NCBI GenBank assembly: GCA_900553055.1
Contig: USBV01000018.1
Location: forward strand, 1-16,071
Source: an uncultured Phascolarctobacterium sp.
Lineage (GTDB): Bacteria > Bacillota > Negativicutes > Acidaminococcales > Acidaminococcaceae
DNA: 16,071 nucleotides
Direction: 5' to 3'
Below the pieces are notes generated by a model that was not told the DNA's origin, made no database searches, and was given only the letters and a program-made list of their open reading frames with translations. The translations under genes were made by a program, and so were the position numbers. Below are positions 1 through 6,914 of the stretch, piece by piece (position 1 is the first letter of the stretch; every line of letters starts with the position of its first letter).

Positions 1-345
1 AAATACGACGTGGATGCCGAGGCAGCTGTGGGCCGCGCCGATGAGCGCGTCAATACCAGCGCCAAGCTGTGTCTCGCTAGCACTGTTGAGGGCTACGACG
101 GCGTGGAGCCCGTCGATGACTGCACCGTTGTGAAGAACGATAGCGGCGTGCACTATGCTATGGTGCCCGTGTGGATTTTGACCACGCGCTACAATAACGA
201 GCCCTATACCTTCATGATGAATGGCCAGACGGGCAAGGTTGTGGGCAGTCTGCCCATTGATTATGGCAAGCTGCGCAACTATAGTGCGATGGCCTTTGCT
301 ATTTGCGCTGTTATAGCCTTTGCTATTCTCTATTTCGTATTATAA
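1..345 (+). CDS. C-terminal part of a membrane-anchored protein (5' end outside window)
   Basis: The reading frame is open from base 1, so this is the last ~114 codons of a longer gene. The visible part has a soluble stretch containing MVPVWILTTRYNNEPYTF and NGQTGKVVGSLP, followed by one hydrophobic helix (about the last 20 residues) that ends the protein. This pattern (VPVW...Y..FMNGQTGK..G..P plus a C-terminal helix) is familiar from Firmicute proteins that begin with a TFIIB-type zinc ribbon. The zinc ribbon itself would lie upstream and is not visible, so that assignment is from memory. The ribosome binding site of the next gene (AAGGAGG, 344-350) overlaps the stop codon, so the two genes are probably co-transcribed and translationally coupled. 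It is likely a cytoplasmic domain held to the inner membrane; its function is unknown. Confidence 0.75.
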   Translation, partial: KYDVDAEAAVGRADERVNTSAKLCLASTVEGYDGVEPVDDCTVVKNDSGVHYAMVPVWILTTRYNNEPYTFMMNGQTGKVVGSLPIDYGKLRNYSAMAFAICAVIAFAILYFVL

Positions 346-358
346 GGAGGCTGTCATA

Positions 359-1141
359 ATGAAAAAATTATTTTTAATCTTGACATTAGTGGCAGCAATG
401 CTGCTCAGTGCAGCGACTGCCTTAGCAGCATCCCCCAGCCTGAGGGATAATGCCAATCTGCTCTCTAAAGCGGATAAAGCCAAGGTGGAGCAAACCCTAA
501 AGAAAATCGAAAAAAAATATAATGTGCGCCTGGGCGTAGTTACCATGAAGAGCATTGGCAATAAGGTTCCCGGTGAATATGCCAACTCCCTCATTGATAA
601 GGTCTATAACAATGGTGCCAATGGTAATATGGTGCTGCTGCAGGTGGTGGACCAACGTAAATGGTACGTCAGCACTGACAAGAAGCTGAAGGACGTCGTT
701 GTGGGCAACGAGGGCGTGGAATACATGAGCAAGAAATTTGTTCCCTTAATGAAAGAGGGGGATTATCTCAGTGCTTACAATATGTACGCCCTTAAGGCCG
801 GCGAGCTTTTGAAATACTACCAAAAAAATGGCAGGGGCTGGGAACCGGAGAAGGAATTTCCTTGGGGAGCTTTGTATATTGCCCTCGTAACGGCTGCTAT
901 TGTTACTTATTTTTATAAGCTGGGTCTGCTGGCCACCATGAGCAATGTCAACAAGCAGGTGGAGGCCAATGCTTACCTGAATAAGGAAAGCTTCACATTG
1001 AAGGAATCCGAGGATAGTTTTATGTATTCCACTGTGACTGTCACTTTGGTTTCGAGTTCCAAAGATAATGGTAGTGATGATGGCTCCGTAACCGACAGCA
1101 GCAGTGATGGCGATCATGGTGGCGGCGGCGGCGACTATTAA
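359..1141 (+). CDS. TPM-domain (TPM_phosphatase / DUF477) membrane protein
   Basis: The start is the ATG at 359, nine bases after AAGGAGG; a longer in-frame start at 320 lies inside the previous gene and has no good site. The 260-residue product has a signal peptide (1-23, cut near ALA-AS), a TPM-type domain at about 26-155 (SLRDNANLLSKADKAKVEQ, then YNVRLGVVTM, then MVLLQVVDQRKWYVST), a transmembrane helix at about 169-193, and a Ser/Asp-rich tail ending in GGGGGDY. The TPM domain should sit outside the inner membrane. Glycine-rich C-termini are common in this family. TPM proteins have been linked to acid phosphatase activity in plants and to photosystem II repair, and are uncharacterised in most Firmicutes. 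The gene lies between a membrane-anchored protein and a lipoprotein, suggesting an envelope task, but no substrate can be inferred. Confidence 0.85.
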   Translation: MKKLFLILTLVAAMLLSAATALAASPSLRDNANLLSKADKAKVEQTLKKIEKKYNVRLGVVTMKSIGNKVPGEYANSLIDKVYNNGANGNMVLLQVVDQRKWYVSTDKKLKDVVVGNEGVEYMSKKFVPLMKEGDYLSAYNMYALKAGELLKYYQKNGRGWEPEKEFPWGALYIALVTAAIVTYFYKLGLLATMSNVNKQVEANAYLNKESFTLKESEDSFMYSTVTVTLVSSSKDNGSDDGSVTDSSSDGDHGGGGGDY

Positions 1142-1196
1142 GAGCCTGCGCTTAGTTGAGTATTTCCTAATTTTGTGATGAATAGGAGATGTTAAT

Positions 1197-2306
1197 ATGT
1201 TGAAAAAATTAGCCTATGGCCTTGTGGTGACTTTATTGGCTGGCGGACTCCTTGCTGGCTGTACTGCCAATATTAATGTGAAACCCACCGAGGGTGGTGG
1301 CATCAACATCGTTGCTGATACTGGTGCTAAGGGGGTCAGCAACAACAGCAACAACAAGAATAGCAGCAGCAAAAGCAGCAGCAAAAAATCCACCAAGACA
1401 TATACCTTAAAATTTGGCGACCATACGTCTAAGATGTATACGGTTACAAATTCTGCGAACCTCTATATGCAAAATAAAAACAATCGGCCCAAGCGTTTGA
1501 GCTTTGCCGGAAAGACTCTTTATGCTATGACAAATGATAATGTTTTGCGTAAGTATATCTTCGAAGCCGATAAATGGAATCTTAAAAGGGGTTCTTCACA
1601 GTCAATGAAAAATCTGTGGGAGGGTTCCCATGTTTCCGCCAATACCAATGGTGTGTACTTCGTTATGCGTGAACGGCCCAATTTCTTACCTAAAGCTTTT
1701 CAGACAGCTACAGTGTCTAATCCTACCTTCTGCCACATTGAAGCGTTGAATAATTCTACGGCTTATCTTTATAAGGATGGGGCTCAGGTGCGCAAGGTAT
1801 CAATAGACAGCAAGGGTAAGGTTATCAAATCCTTGGGTATTGTGCGCAAGAACTATGACCTGCGGAAGAACACCGGAGATTGTATTAACAAAGATGTATT
1901 TATGCTGAGCGATAAGGATGGCACCTATTACTTCGGTCAGGGTGTAAGAGAAGGTCATTCCATCGGCAGGGGCGTTTATTATGATAATAACCTTAAGCAG
2001 AAGGCTTTCTTTGGTGCAAAATATAATTCCAAGTCCTCTACTCAAGCCAAAAGCTATATTTCCAAGGCAGGCGACGCAGTTGTAACGGATAAGTATGTAG
2101 TCTTCTGCGACAAGGGCAGAGCTCTTGTAAAAATGTGGGTTAAAAAGACCGGTGTTTTTGTGGGTAGCTTGAAATATTCCAATTTGGGCACTACCGGCAC
2201 CACCTCCATTAACATGGCTCACATGAGTGGTAATAGGATTATGTTAGTGGCTAATAACCCCAACAGCAGCAATAAGAAAGACATAGTTAGGGTTATAGAT
2301 TTGTAA
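1197..2306 (+). CDS. Lipoprotein with Ser/Lys/Asn linker, family not recognised
   Basis: The ATG at 1197 follows AGGAG (1184-1188) at good spacing. The 369-residue product begins with a type II signal peptide: Lys-Lys, a hydrophobic stretch and the lipobox LAGC at 19-22, so Cys22 should be lipidated and the protein membrane-tethered. A low-complexity linker of Asn, Ser and Lys follows at about 46-66, encoded by runs of AAC and AGC codons. The rest (about 68-369) is rich in beta-prone segments with short repeated-looking units such as LSFAGKTLYAMTNDNVLRKY and GVYFVMRE, which may form a beta-propeller-like fold; this is inference from composition only. I do not recognise a family. The gap to the TPM gene is 55 bases with no terminator, so it is probably in the same operon. 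Confidence 0.8.
   Translation: MLKKLAYGLVVTLLAGGLLAGCTANINVKPTEGGGINIVADTGAKGVSNNSNNKNSSSKSSSKKSTKTYTLKFGDHTSKMYTVTNSANLYMQNKNNRPKRLSFAGKTLYAMTNDNVLRKYIFEADKWNLKRGSSQSMKNLWEGSHVSANTNGVYFVMRERPNFLPKAFQTATVSNPTFCHIEALNNSTAYLYKDGAQVRKVSIDSKGKVIKSLGIVRKNYDLRKNTGDCINKDVFMLSDKDGTYYFGQGVREGHSIGRGVYYDNNLKQKAFFGAKYNSKSSTQAKSYISKAGDAVVTDKYVVFCDKGRALVKMWVKKTGVFVGSLKYSNLGTTGTTSINMAHMSGNRIMLVANNPNSSNKKDIVRVIDL
1333..1390 (+). repeat. AAC/AGC trinucleotide-rich tract inside the lipoprotein gene
   Basis: The stretch is built largely from AAC, AGC and AAA codons (for example AGCAGCAGCAAAAGCAGC) and encodes the Asn/Ser/Lys linker behind the lipid anchor. Such tracts can change in length by slippage, which here would only lengthen or shorten a flexible linker in steps of one residue. 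Confidence 0.6.
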
Positions 2307-2373
2307 TTTAGTGTAGCTAATTTTGACGAGCTGGTAAGGCCAGCTTGGCCGGTTATCAAAAAAGGAGTGTATT

Positions 2374-3105
2374 ATGTTGAAAAAAATAGCCATTTTATTA
2401 GCCAGCTGCGCCCTGCTTTCATTTAGTCCCATGGCTCAAGCGGCGGATTGCCAAACCCCCCAGCTTATGCAAAGATGCAAAGACCAAGGCTATAGCGTCT
2501 ATGCACAGGATATGGACCCTTGGGATGTAACTCTGTGGGATTATTTGGAGGATAAAACCGATTGGGGCAATAATCCCAGTGGCGAAGAGCTACATTTATG
2601 TACAACAGAGTTCAACACCGGTGAGAAGGATGATTCCCTTGCTACGAAAAGAATTATTGTTTTTTTGCCTAAAAGAGCCAGCCTTGATGTGCTGGGAGAA
2701 TTTGTTGTAACCAACAATGGTGAAATTGCCATATTAGAAAACGGCAAGCGCAAGGTTGTACGTAAGGGAGCTAAGAAAAATATAGAAAAATTTGCCGAAA
2801 ACAGCCGTGGCTTCATTATTACGCGCCTTGAAAGCATCCCCGAAAATGTTGACTTTAAGCTCAACTCCTCTAAGCATAAGTATAGATACGAGATGAAACG
2901 TATTCACGGCAAGCAGGCTGAGGGTGTCGAAAAAGAAGTCAAAAATCGCTTTTACCGCCATTTTGAAGCCGGCTACAATGTAGTTGTCTATGACGAAAAT
3001 GATGAGTGGGTGGATACTATGATTGTAGATGATGGCGTCCACAATATCTATCGGGCCACTGAGGATGGCTGGCAGCATATTTATAGTGATGAACCCATGG
3101 GCTGA
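2374..3105 (+). CDS. Secreted or periplasmic protein of unknown family
   Basis: The ATG at 2374 is preceded by AAAGGAG (2361-2367). The 243-residue product starts with a signal peptide, MLKKIAILLAS..., with a likely signal peptidase I site at AQA-AD (23/24). A lipobox-like LASC at 9-12 is present but would leave an unusually short hydrophobic core, so lipidation is less likely. The mature part is acidic and aromatic near its start (DPWDVTLWDYLEDKTDW) and has Cys residues that could pair outside the cytoplasm. No family was recognised. It lies 67 bases after the lipoprotein gene, and its N-terminus (MLKKIA) resembles that gene's (MLKKLA). The strong terminator at 3143-3188 ends this gene run. 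Its job is unknown; context suggests the envelope. Confidence 0.75.
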   Translation: MLKKIAILLASCALLSFSPMAQAADCQTPQLMQRCKDQGYSVYAQDMDPWDVTLWDYLEDKTDWGNNPSGEELHLCTTEFNTGEKDDSLATKRIIVFLPKRASLDVLGEFVVTNNGEIAILENGKRKVVRKGAKKNIEKFAENSRGFIITRLESIPENVDFKLNSSKHKYRYEMKRIHGKQAEGVEKEVKNRFYRHFEAGYNVVVYDENDEWVDTMIVDDGVHNIYRATEDGWQHIYSDEPMG

Positions 3106-3142
3106 TTGCTGCAAAACTACCCTAAAATAATTTGAAACATAA

Positions 3143-3200
3143 AAAAGCTTCGGTGAGGCGCTCACGCTAGCGCTTTACCGAAGCTTTTAATTTTTTTTTT
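3143..3200. terminator. Bidirectional rho-independent terminator between convergent genes
   Basis: The arms AAGCTTCGGT (3145-3154) and ACCGAAGCTT (3177-3186) are perfect complements, and the inner bases GAGGCGCT / AGCGCTTT extend the stem by eight more pairs with three G-U wobbles around a six-base loop. A long T run follows on the plus strand (3191-3200), and six A bases (3141-3146) provide a T run for minus-strand transcripts. It should end both the 2374-3105 and the 3310-3984 transcripts. Confidence 0.9.
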
Positions 3201-3309
3201 GCGCTTTGTGTATTACACAGCTACAAATGTAGTATAATTTTATCCTACCTGAAATGAGATAGAAAAAGAGTATCCGCCTAAATTTGCGAGCAAGGGAAAG
3301 CTCTGCGCT

Positions 3310-3984
3310 TTATGCCCAGGGGTCCTCGGAGGCAGGAATACGAATGCCGCTTAAGAGACCCTTGTAGTCCCACAGGAACCATTCGCCGGTGGAGCCTTTT
3401 TTGCGTAAGGTCATAGGACGGGGGCTATCGGCGCCGCCACAGGTGATTAAAAAGCGGGCATAGCCCTCCTGCTGATAGGTGTAGTCATTGGTCTGCACCT
3501 CTACAGTATAGGGTTGACTGGGAGTGTAATTGTTTTTAGGGGTTGCGCCTTTAAAATAGGAGCGCATGAGATAGGCTTTGCCACGGAAACGGTCTTGGAT
3601 GAATTGCTTATCGGCGCCATTTAGGGGACGGGCTCCCAGCAGGGTGTCTAGCATAGCATAAGCATCCGCCGGGCTTTGCTCATAGCGAGCCAAGGCAGCC
3701 ACTGCATAAGCAGCTACCTTTTGTGCATCAGTACCCACAGCTACATCAGCTGCAGTTTGAGGTAAGTTTTGCAATACGACATTTTTGTTACCCACTTTTT
3801 TCACCGCCTTATTAATTGCTTGATTGAGAATGTTATTAGTGGTGGTTGTTCTGTTGTAAGACCTGTTATAGGTTCTGGTATTACCAATGTTACCAATGCT
3901 CCCCAAATTAACAGCCTCCGCTGCAGGCATATGCATGGCCAGCACAGCGGCTGCTAACGTTAGGGTTAAAAGCTTCTTATTCAT
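3310..3984 (-). CDS. Small exported protein, probably DUF6935 family
   Basis: The minus-strand ATG is at 3984-3982, preceded by AAAGGAGGG (4000-3992). The 224-residue product has a signal peptide (1-24, cut near AEA-VN), then a Gly/Asn/Thr/Arg-rich stretch (about 27-52, with four consecutive Thr), an alpha-helical middle (about 75-145), and a C-terminal beta domain with the segments GGADSPRPMTLRKK, GEWFLWDY, GLLSGIR and a DPWA terminus. The C-terminal pattern SGADSPRP..LRKK...WFLW.....L..IR.P...DPWA matches what I remember of DUF6935, a family of unknown function; this should be confirmed by a profile search. The protein is probably periplasmic. It is a single-gene transcript that converges on the envelope genes to its left and diverges from parA. 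Confidence 0.75.
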   Translation of the reverse strand: MNKKLLTLTLAAAVLAMHMPAAEAVNLGSIGNIGNTRTYNRSYNRTTTTNNILNQAINKAVKKVGNKNVVLQNLPQTAADVAVGTDAQKVAAYAVAALARYEQSPADAYAMLDTLLGARPLNGADKQFIQDRFRGKAYLMRSYFKGATPKNNYTPSQPYTVEVQTNDYTYQQEGYARFLITCGGADSPRPMTLRKKGSTGEWFLWDYKGLLSGIRIPASEDPWA

Positions 3985-4045
3985 GTTGTCGCCCTCCTTT
4001 AATTATATCTATTTGCTTGTGCACCTTACTCTAGCTTACGTTTTT

Positions 4046-4053
4046 ACTATACC
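4046..4053 (-). promoter_or_regulatory. Possible extended -10 promoter for the minus-strand exported protein
   Basis: On the minus strand TGGTATAGT (4054-4046) matches an extended -10 (TGnTATAAT with one mismatch). No convincing -35 lies at the right distance upstream. It would give a leader of about 55 bases before the ATG. A second TATAAT (4007-4002 on the minus strand) is too close to the ribosome binding site to serve. Confidence 0.3.
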
Positions 4054-4212
4054 AAAAAGCAGCTCCCTCGTCCCCACCCCTAAGGGGCATTTTGGGTAGG
4101 AGAGGTGAAAAATAAAGTAATAACAGCCAGCTTGACAAGCAATGTGCATAAAGCTTTTTACATTTATTCAGGTAGATTATACAAAAAAACATCGCTAAGG
4201 CGTCCTAAAATA

Positions 4213-4221
4213 TGCTATAAT
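4213..4221 (+). promoter_or_regulatory. Extended -10 promoter for parA-parB
   Basis: TGCTATAAT is a perfect extended -10 element 35 bases before the GTG start of parA. No good -35 is present at 16-18 bases, which is acceptable for extended -10 promoters. A separate TTGACA lies at 4132-4137 but has only weak -10 candidates (such as TTTACA at 4157-4162), so it may be an extra or unused site. Confidence 0.55.
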
Positions 4222-4255
4222 ATACTAGACTAATTATGACTAGAGGTGAAGCGAA

Positions 4256-5017
4256 GTGGTAAAAGTAATTGCTATGGCCAACCAAAAGGGCGGCGTGGGT
4301 AAAACAACTACAGCGGTAAATTTAGCCGCCTGCCTAGCTGCTTTAGGCCGCAAGGTGCTTTTGATTGATAGTGACCCGCAGGGCAATGCTACCAGTGGCT
4401 TTGGCTTTGATAAACGTGATATAAAGCAGTGTATTTATGATGCGATTATTAATGATGTGCCGATGCAGGATATAATTAGGCATACTGCCTATGATAGGCT
4501 GGATATTGTGCCGGCTACCATTCAACTAGCAGGAGCAGAGATTGAGCTTGTTTCCCTGATGAATAGGGAAGGACGCTTAAAGAACTCTTTAGAGCGGGTG
4601 AAGCACAATTATGACTATGTCCTAATCGACTGCCCTCCCTCCTTGGGCCTGCTTACTATTAATGGCTTAACGGCTGCTAGCAGCGTGCTGATTCCTATCC
4701 AGTGTGAGTTTTATGCCTTAGAGGGTGTGACAATGCTGATGAATACCATTCAGCTGGTACAGCGCAATTTGAATCCGGCTTTGAAGCTGGAGGGCGTTTT
4801 GATGACGATGTACGATAGTCGTACTAATTTATCCCAAGAGGTTGTGGAAGAGGTACAAAAGTATTTCAAGGCCAAGATGTATCAAACGATTATTCCGCGC
4901 AATGTGCGCTTGAGCGAGGCTCCCAGCCATGGGCAGCCTGTTATTGATTATGACCCCAAGAGCAAGGGAGCGCAGGTATACACGGATTTGGCTAACGAGG
5001 TGCTAGAAGATGAGTAA
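4256..5017 (+). CDS. parA: Chromosome-partitioning ATPase ParA (Soj)
   Basis: The start is a GTG at 4256 behind AGAGGTGA (4242-4249); the protein then begins MVKVIAMANQKGG, the usual N-terminus of this family. It is 253 residues, the usual length for chromosomal Soj/ParA, and lacks the N-terminal DNA-binding extension of plasmid type Ia ParA. The deviant Walker A motif KGGVGKTT is at 11-18 with the signature Lys11, the A' motif LLIDSDPQG at 35-43, and Walker B VLIDCPPS at 122-129. ParA dimerises with ATP, binds DNA non-specifically, and is stimulated by the ParB N-terminus to segregate the origin region. parB overlaps its last 8 bases. Confidence 0.97.
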   Translation: MVKVIAMANQKGGVGKTTTAVNLAACLAALGRKVLLIDSDPQGNATSGFGFDKRDIKQCIYDAIINDVPMQDIIRHTAYDRLDIVPATIQLAGAEIELVSLMNREGRLKNSLERVKHNYDYVLIDCPPSLGLLTINGLTAASSVLIPIQCEFYALEGVTMLMNTIQLVQRNLNPALKLEGVLMTMYDSRTNLSQEVVEEVQKYFKAKMYQTIIPRNVRLSEAPSHGQPVIDYDPKSKGAQVYTDLANEVLEDE

Positions 5018-6011
5018 AAAGGGTGGCTTAGGCAAGGGCTTGGGCGCTATTTTTGGCGAAAACCCCAATCCCGTACCGGAGCCTGTTAAAGAAGTTCAAG
5101 CTGAAAAGCAAAAGCAAGCCTTGGAGATTGAGGTACCTAAGGTTAAGCCCAATCCCTACCAGCCGCGTCGCGTTTTTGATGCAGAAAAGCTGCAGGAGCT
5201 GGCTGCTTCTATTAAAGAGTTTGGCGTGGTGCAGCCCTTGGTGGTGCGCCAAAAGGGGCAAAGCTATGAGCTGGTTGCCGGTGAAAGACGCCTTAGAGCA
5301 GCCACCATGGCGGGGCTGACAACTGTGCCGGCCATCATCAAGGAATATGATGATATTAAGATGATGGAAATTGCGCTGGTGGAAAATATTCAGCGCCATG
5401 ACTTGAACCCCATTGAAGAGGCGCAGGGCTTGCGTCGCTTGATGGCGGAATGCAAGCTGACGCAGGAGCAGGCCGCAGAAAAGGTGGGACGTAGCCGCGT
5501 TGCTGTGACCAATATTTTGCGTCTTTTGAATTTGCCGGAGGCAATCCAAGGCTATATTGTTGAGGGTAAGCTAAACATGGGCCAGGCTAAGCAGCTGGTG
5601 GGTTTGCCCAAGCCCGAGCAGCAAATCGAGATAGCGCAGGCTATTATGGAAAATGGCTGGAGCTCCCGCTTTACAGAGCAGGTGGTGCGCCTTATAAAGG
5701 AAGGCAAGCAGCTGAAGTATGCGCGTGAGATTGCCCTAGAGGCGCCTAAGGCTAAGGAAAAGCCGGCGAAGCCCAAGCGTGTGCCCAGCGCTAACGATGT
5801 GTTCTGCCGCGATTTTGAGCAGCGCTTGGTAGAGCTTTTGGGTACCAAGGTTAAGGTGCAGCCCAAGCCCGAGGAGGATGGTCGCCAAGGTGGCACCATT
5901 CAGATAGAATATTATTCTGCCGAGGATTTGGAGCGTATTTATGAGGTGCTGCAGCAGGGACATGAGGATGAGCTGCCTGTGCCCCAGCCTGTGCGCCGCT
6001 TGCACGTATAA
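5010..6011 (+). CDS. parB: Chromosome-partitioning protein ParB (Spo0J)
   Basis: The ATG at 5010 lies inside the end of parA, so translation is coupled. The 333-residue protein begins with the typical ParA-stimulating tail KKGGLGKGLGAIFGE, then the CTPase domain (about 38-135) with PNPYQPRR at 48-54, the nucleotide-binding GERRLRAA at 91-98 and ENIQR at 125-129. A helix-turn-helix for parS binding follows (TQEQAAEKVGRSRVAVTNIL, 151-170), and a dimerisation domain lies at about 262-320. It loads at parS sites, spreads as a CTP-dependent clamp and recruits SMC. No perfect parS (TGTTTCACGTGAAACA) was seen by eye in the window, although parS often lies close to parAB. Confidence 0.97.
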   Translation: MSKKGGLGKGLGAIFGENPNPVPEPVKEVQAEKQKQALEIEVPKVKPNPYQPRRVFDAEKLQELAASIKEFGVVQPLVVRQKGQSYELVAGERRLRAATMAGLTTVPAIIKEYDDIKMMEIALVENIQRHDLNPIEEAQGLRRLMAECKLTQEQAAEKVGRSRVAVTNILRLLNLPEAIQGYIVEGKLNMGQAKQLVGLPKPEQQIEIAQAIMENGWSSRFTEQVVRLIKEGKQLKYAREIALEAPKAKEKPAKPKRVPSANDVFCRDFEQRLVELLGTKVKVQPKPEEDGRQGGTIQIEYYSAEDLERIYEVLQQGHEDELPVPQPVRRLHV

Positions 6012-6044
6012 GCCTAGCTTAAGTAAGAGATTGGAGACGATAGA

Positions 6045-6521
6045 GTGGAGGGAGCAAATTTAGCTCTCAGCAATAATTTGACGGTGGTTATTGCTGTTTT
6101 AGGTTTAGTAATTATTATTTTGGCAGGGCTGCTTTTTAGCGTTAAGGGTAAGCTTAACGCATTGCAGGCCAAGTACGACTTTTTTACCCAGGGTAAGGAA
6201 GCGAATATTGATGTTGTGCTGACGGATACGCTGACGGAGCTGCACAAAACCCAGGCAGAGCTGGCAGAGCTGCAGGCTAAGCATGCTAAGCTGCACGAGC
6301 AGGTGCAGGGCTGCCTACAGCATGTGAAGCTGATTCGCTACGATGCCTTCGACGCTATGGGCGGCGAAATGAGCTATTCTCTGCTCTTAACTGATGCGAA
6401 AAAGGATGGCATTTTGTTGACTAGTATTTATGGTCGTGATGAAAGCCGCTCTTATGCTAAGGATATCAAGGAAGGAAAATCATCTTATCCCTTGGCAGAG
6501 GAAGAGAAGAAGCTGTTGTAA
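6045..6521 (+). CDS. DUF4446 single-pass membrane protein linked to parAB
   Basis: The start is a GTG at 6045, seven bases after GGAGA (6033-6037); no ATG in the first part of the frame would keep the membrane helix. The 158-residue product has one transmembrane helix (about 12-33), a Gln/Glu/Leu-rich coiled-coil segment (about 62-90: TLTELHKTQAELAELQAKHA), and a cytoplasmic DUF4446 domain (about 96-150) with the hallmarks RYDAFDAMGG, SLLLTD, LTSIYGRDESRSYAK and GKSSYPL. DUF4446 genes commonly follow parB in Firmicutes, but the function is unknown. It lies 33 bases after parB and is the last gene before the terminator at 6593. A membrane-bound coiled-coil protein next to parAB suggests a tie between chromosome segregation and the membrane; this is inference. 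Confidence 0.85.
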   Translation: MEGANLALSNNLTVVIAVLGLVIIILAGLLFSVKGKLNALQAKYDFFTQGKEANIDVVLTDTLTELHKTQAELAELQAKHAKLHEQVQGCLQHVKLIRYDAFDAMGGEMSYSLLLTDAKKDGILLTSIYGRDESRSYAKDIKEGKSSYPLAEEEKKLL

Positions 6522-6787
6522 ATGTGTTCTGTATACATTGGCTCCGGCCCTTGTGGAGGAACAAAAAAAGTACTATGATGAACATATAGACGGAGCTATG
6601 CAATGGTGCGTGCCAAAGCATAGCTCTTTTTTCTTTATACATTGTGTGAGCAAATTCAGCCAATAATACACATTGCTCGAAAAGTACACGCAAAAGGAAC
6701 AAGACTCCACAAAATACGTACAGAAAAATGAAAATCATTAAAAATGTATCAATTTTTCACATCTGACACCAAGTATACAGAAAACAT
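6522..6787. repeat. 266-base segment bounded by a near-perfect 20-base inverted repeat
   Basis: The left end ATGTGTTCTGTATACATTGG (6522-6541) and the reverse complement of the right end, ATGTTTTCTGTATACTTGG (6769-6787), agree at all but one substitution and one single-base gap. The left copy begins directly after the stop codon of the DUF4446 gene. The right copy ends 11 bases before the -35 of the livJ promoter. TATACATTG, part of the left repeat, recurs at 6636-6644, and TACACATTG occurs at 6667-6675. A weaker inner pair is TTGTGGAG (6551-6558) / CTCCACAA (6705-6712). No gene of useful length lies between, and no target-site duplication is evident. It may be a small non-autonomous mobile element remnant or paired operator sites. 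Confidence 0.55.
6593..6635 (+). terminator. Rho-independent terminator after the parAB-DUF4446 operon
   Basis: Perfect arms GAGCTATGC (6593-6601) and GCATAGCTC (6618-6626), with an inner TGG/CCA pair in the loop, are followed by TTTTTTCTTT. It lies inside the inverted-repeat segment, 71 bases after the DUF4446 stop codon. Confidence 0.85.
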
Positions 6788-6798
6788 GAAAAATATCG

Positions 6799-6828
6799 TT
6801 GACAAAAGTGTAGTGTTGTGGCTATAAT
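6799..6828 (+). promoter_or_regulatory. Strong sigma-70 type promoter of the liv operon
   Basis: TTGACA (6799-6804) and TATAAT (6823-6828) are both perfect matches to consensus, with an 18-base spacer. Transcription should begin near 6835, giving a leader of about 80 bases before the first livJ. Upstream DNA (6700-6798) is A/T-rich and could serve as an UP element. Confidence 0.9.
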
Positions 6829-6839
6829 GAGTACCATAA

Positions 6840-6882
6840 GTTATTAGGATATGCGATAGACCGTAAGCCTGCTCCTAATGAC
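6840..6882 (+). promoter_or_regulatory. Leader hairpin in the 5' untranslated region of the liv operon
   Basis: GTTATTAGGA (6840-6849) can pair with TCCTAATGAC (6873-6882): ten pairs with one G-U wobble, enclosing a 23-base loop. No T run follows, so it is not a simple terminator. It could stabilise the mRNA 5' end or be part of a regulatory leader. No T-box signature and no leader peptide rich in branched-chain residues was seen. Confidence 0.45.
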
Positions 6883-6914
6883 GCTGTATTTACAAGGGAA
6901 AAGGAGAAATCAAA

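Noticed and set aside
1214..1396. Leucine-rich minus-strand frame in the lipoprotein gene
   Set aside because: It is the reverse of the AAC/AGC repeat tract and has no start signals; it is an artefact of that repeat.
2374..3105. Lipoprotein assignment for the secreted protein (LASC at residues 9-12)
   Set aside because: The hydrophobic core before the Cys would be only about five residues; the AQA-A signal peptidase I site further on fits better.
4071..4087. CCCCTAAGGGG palindrome in the parA divergent region as an operator
   Set aside because: It is short, overlaps no clear promoter and has no second copy; not enough to call a site.
4132..4137. TTGACA as the main parA promoter -35
   Set aside because: No good -10 lies 16-18 bases downstream; the extended -10 at 4213-4221 is a better candidate.
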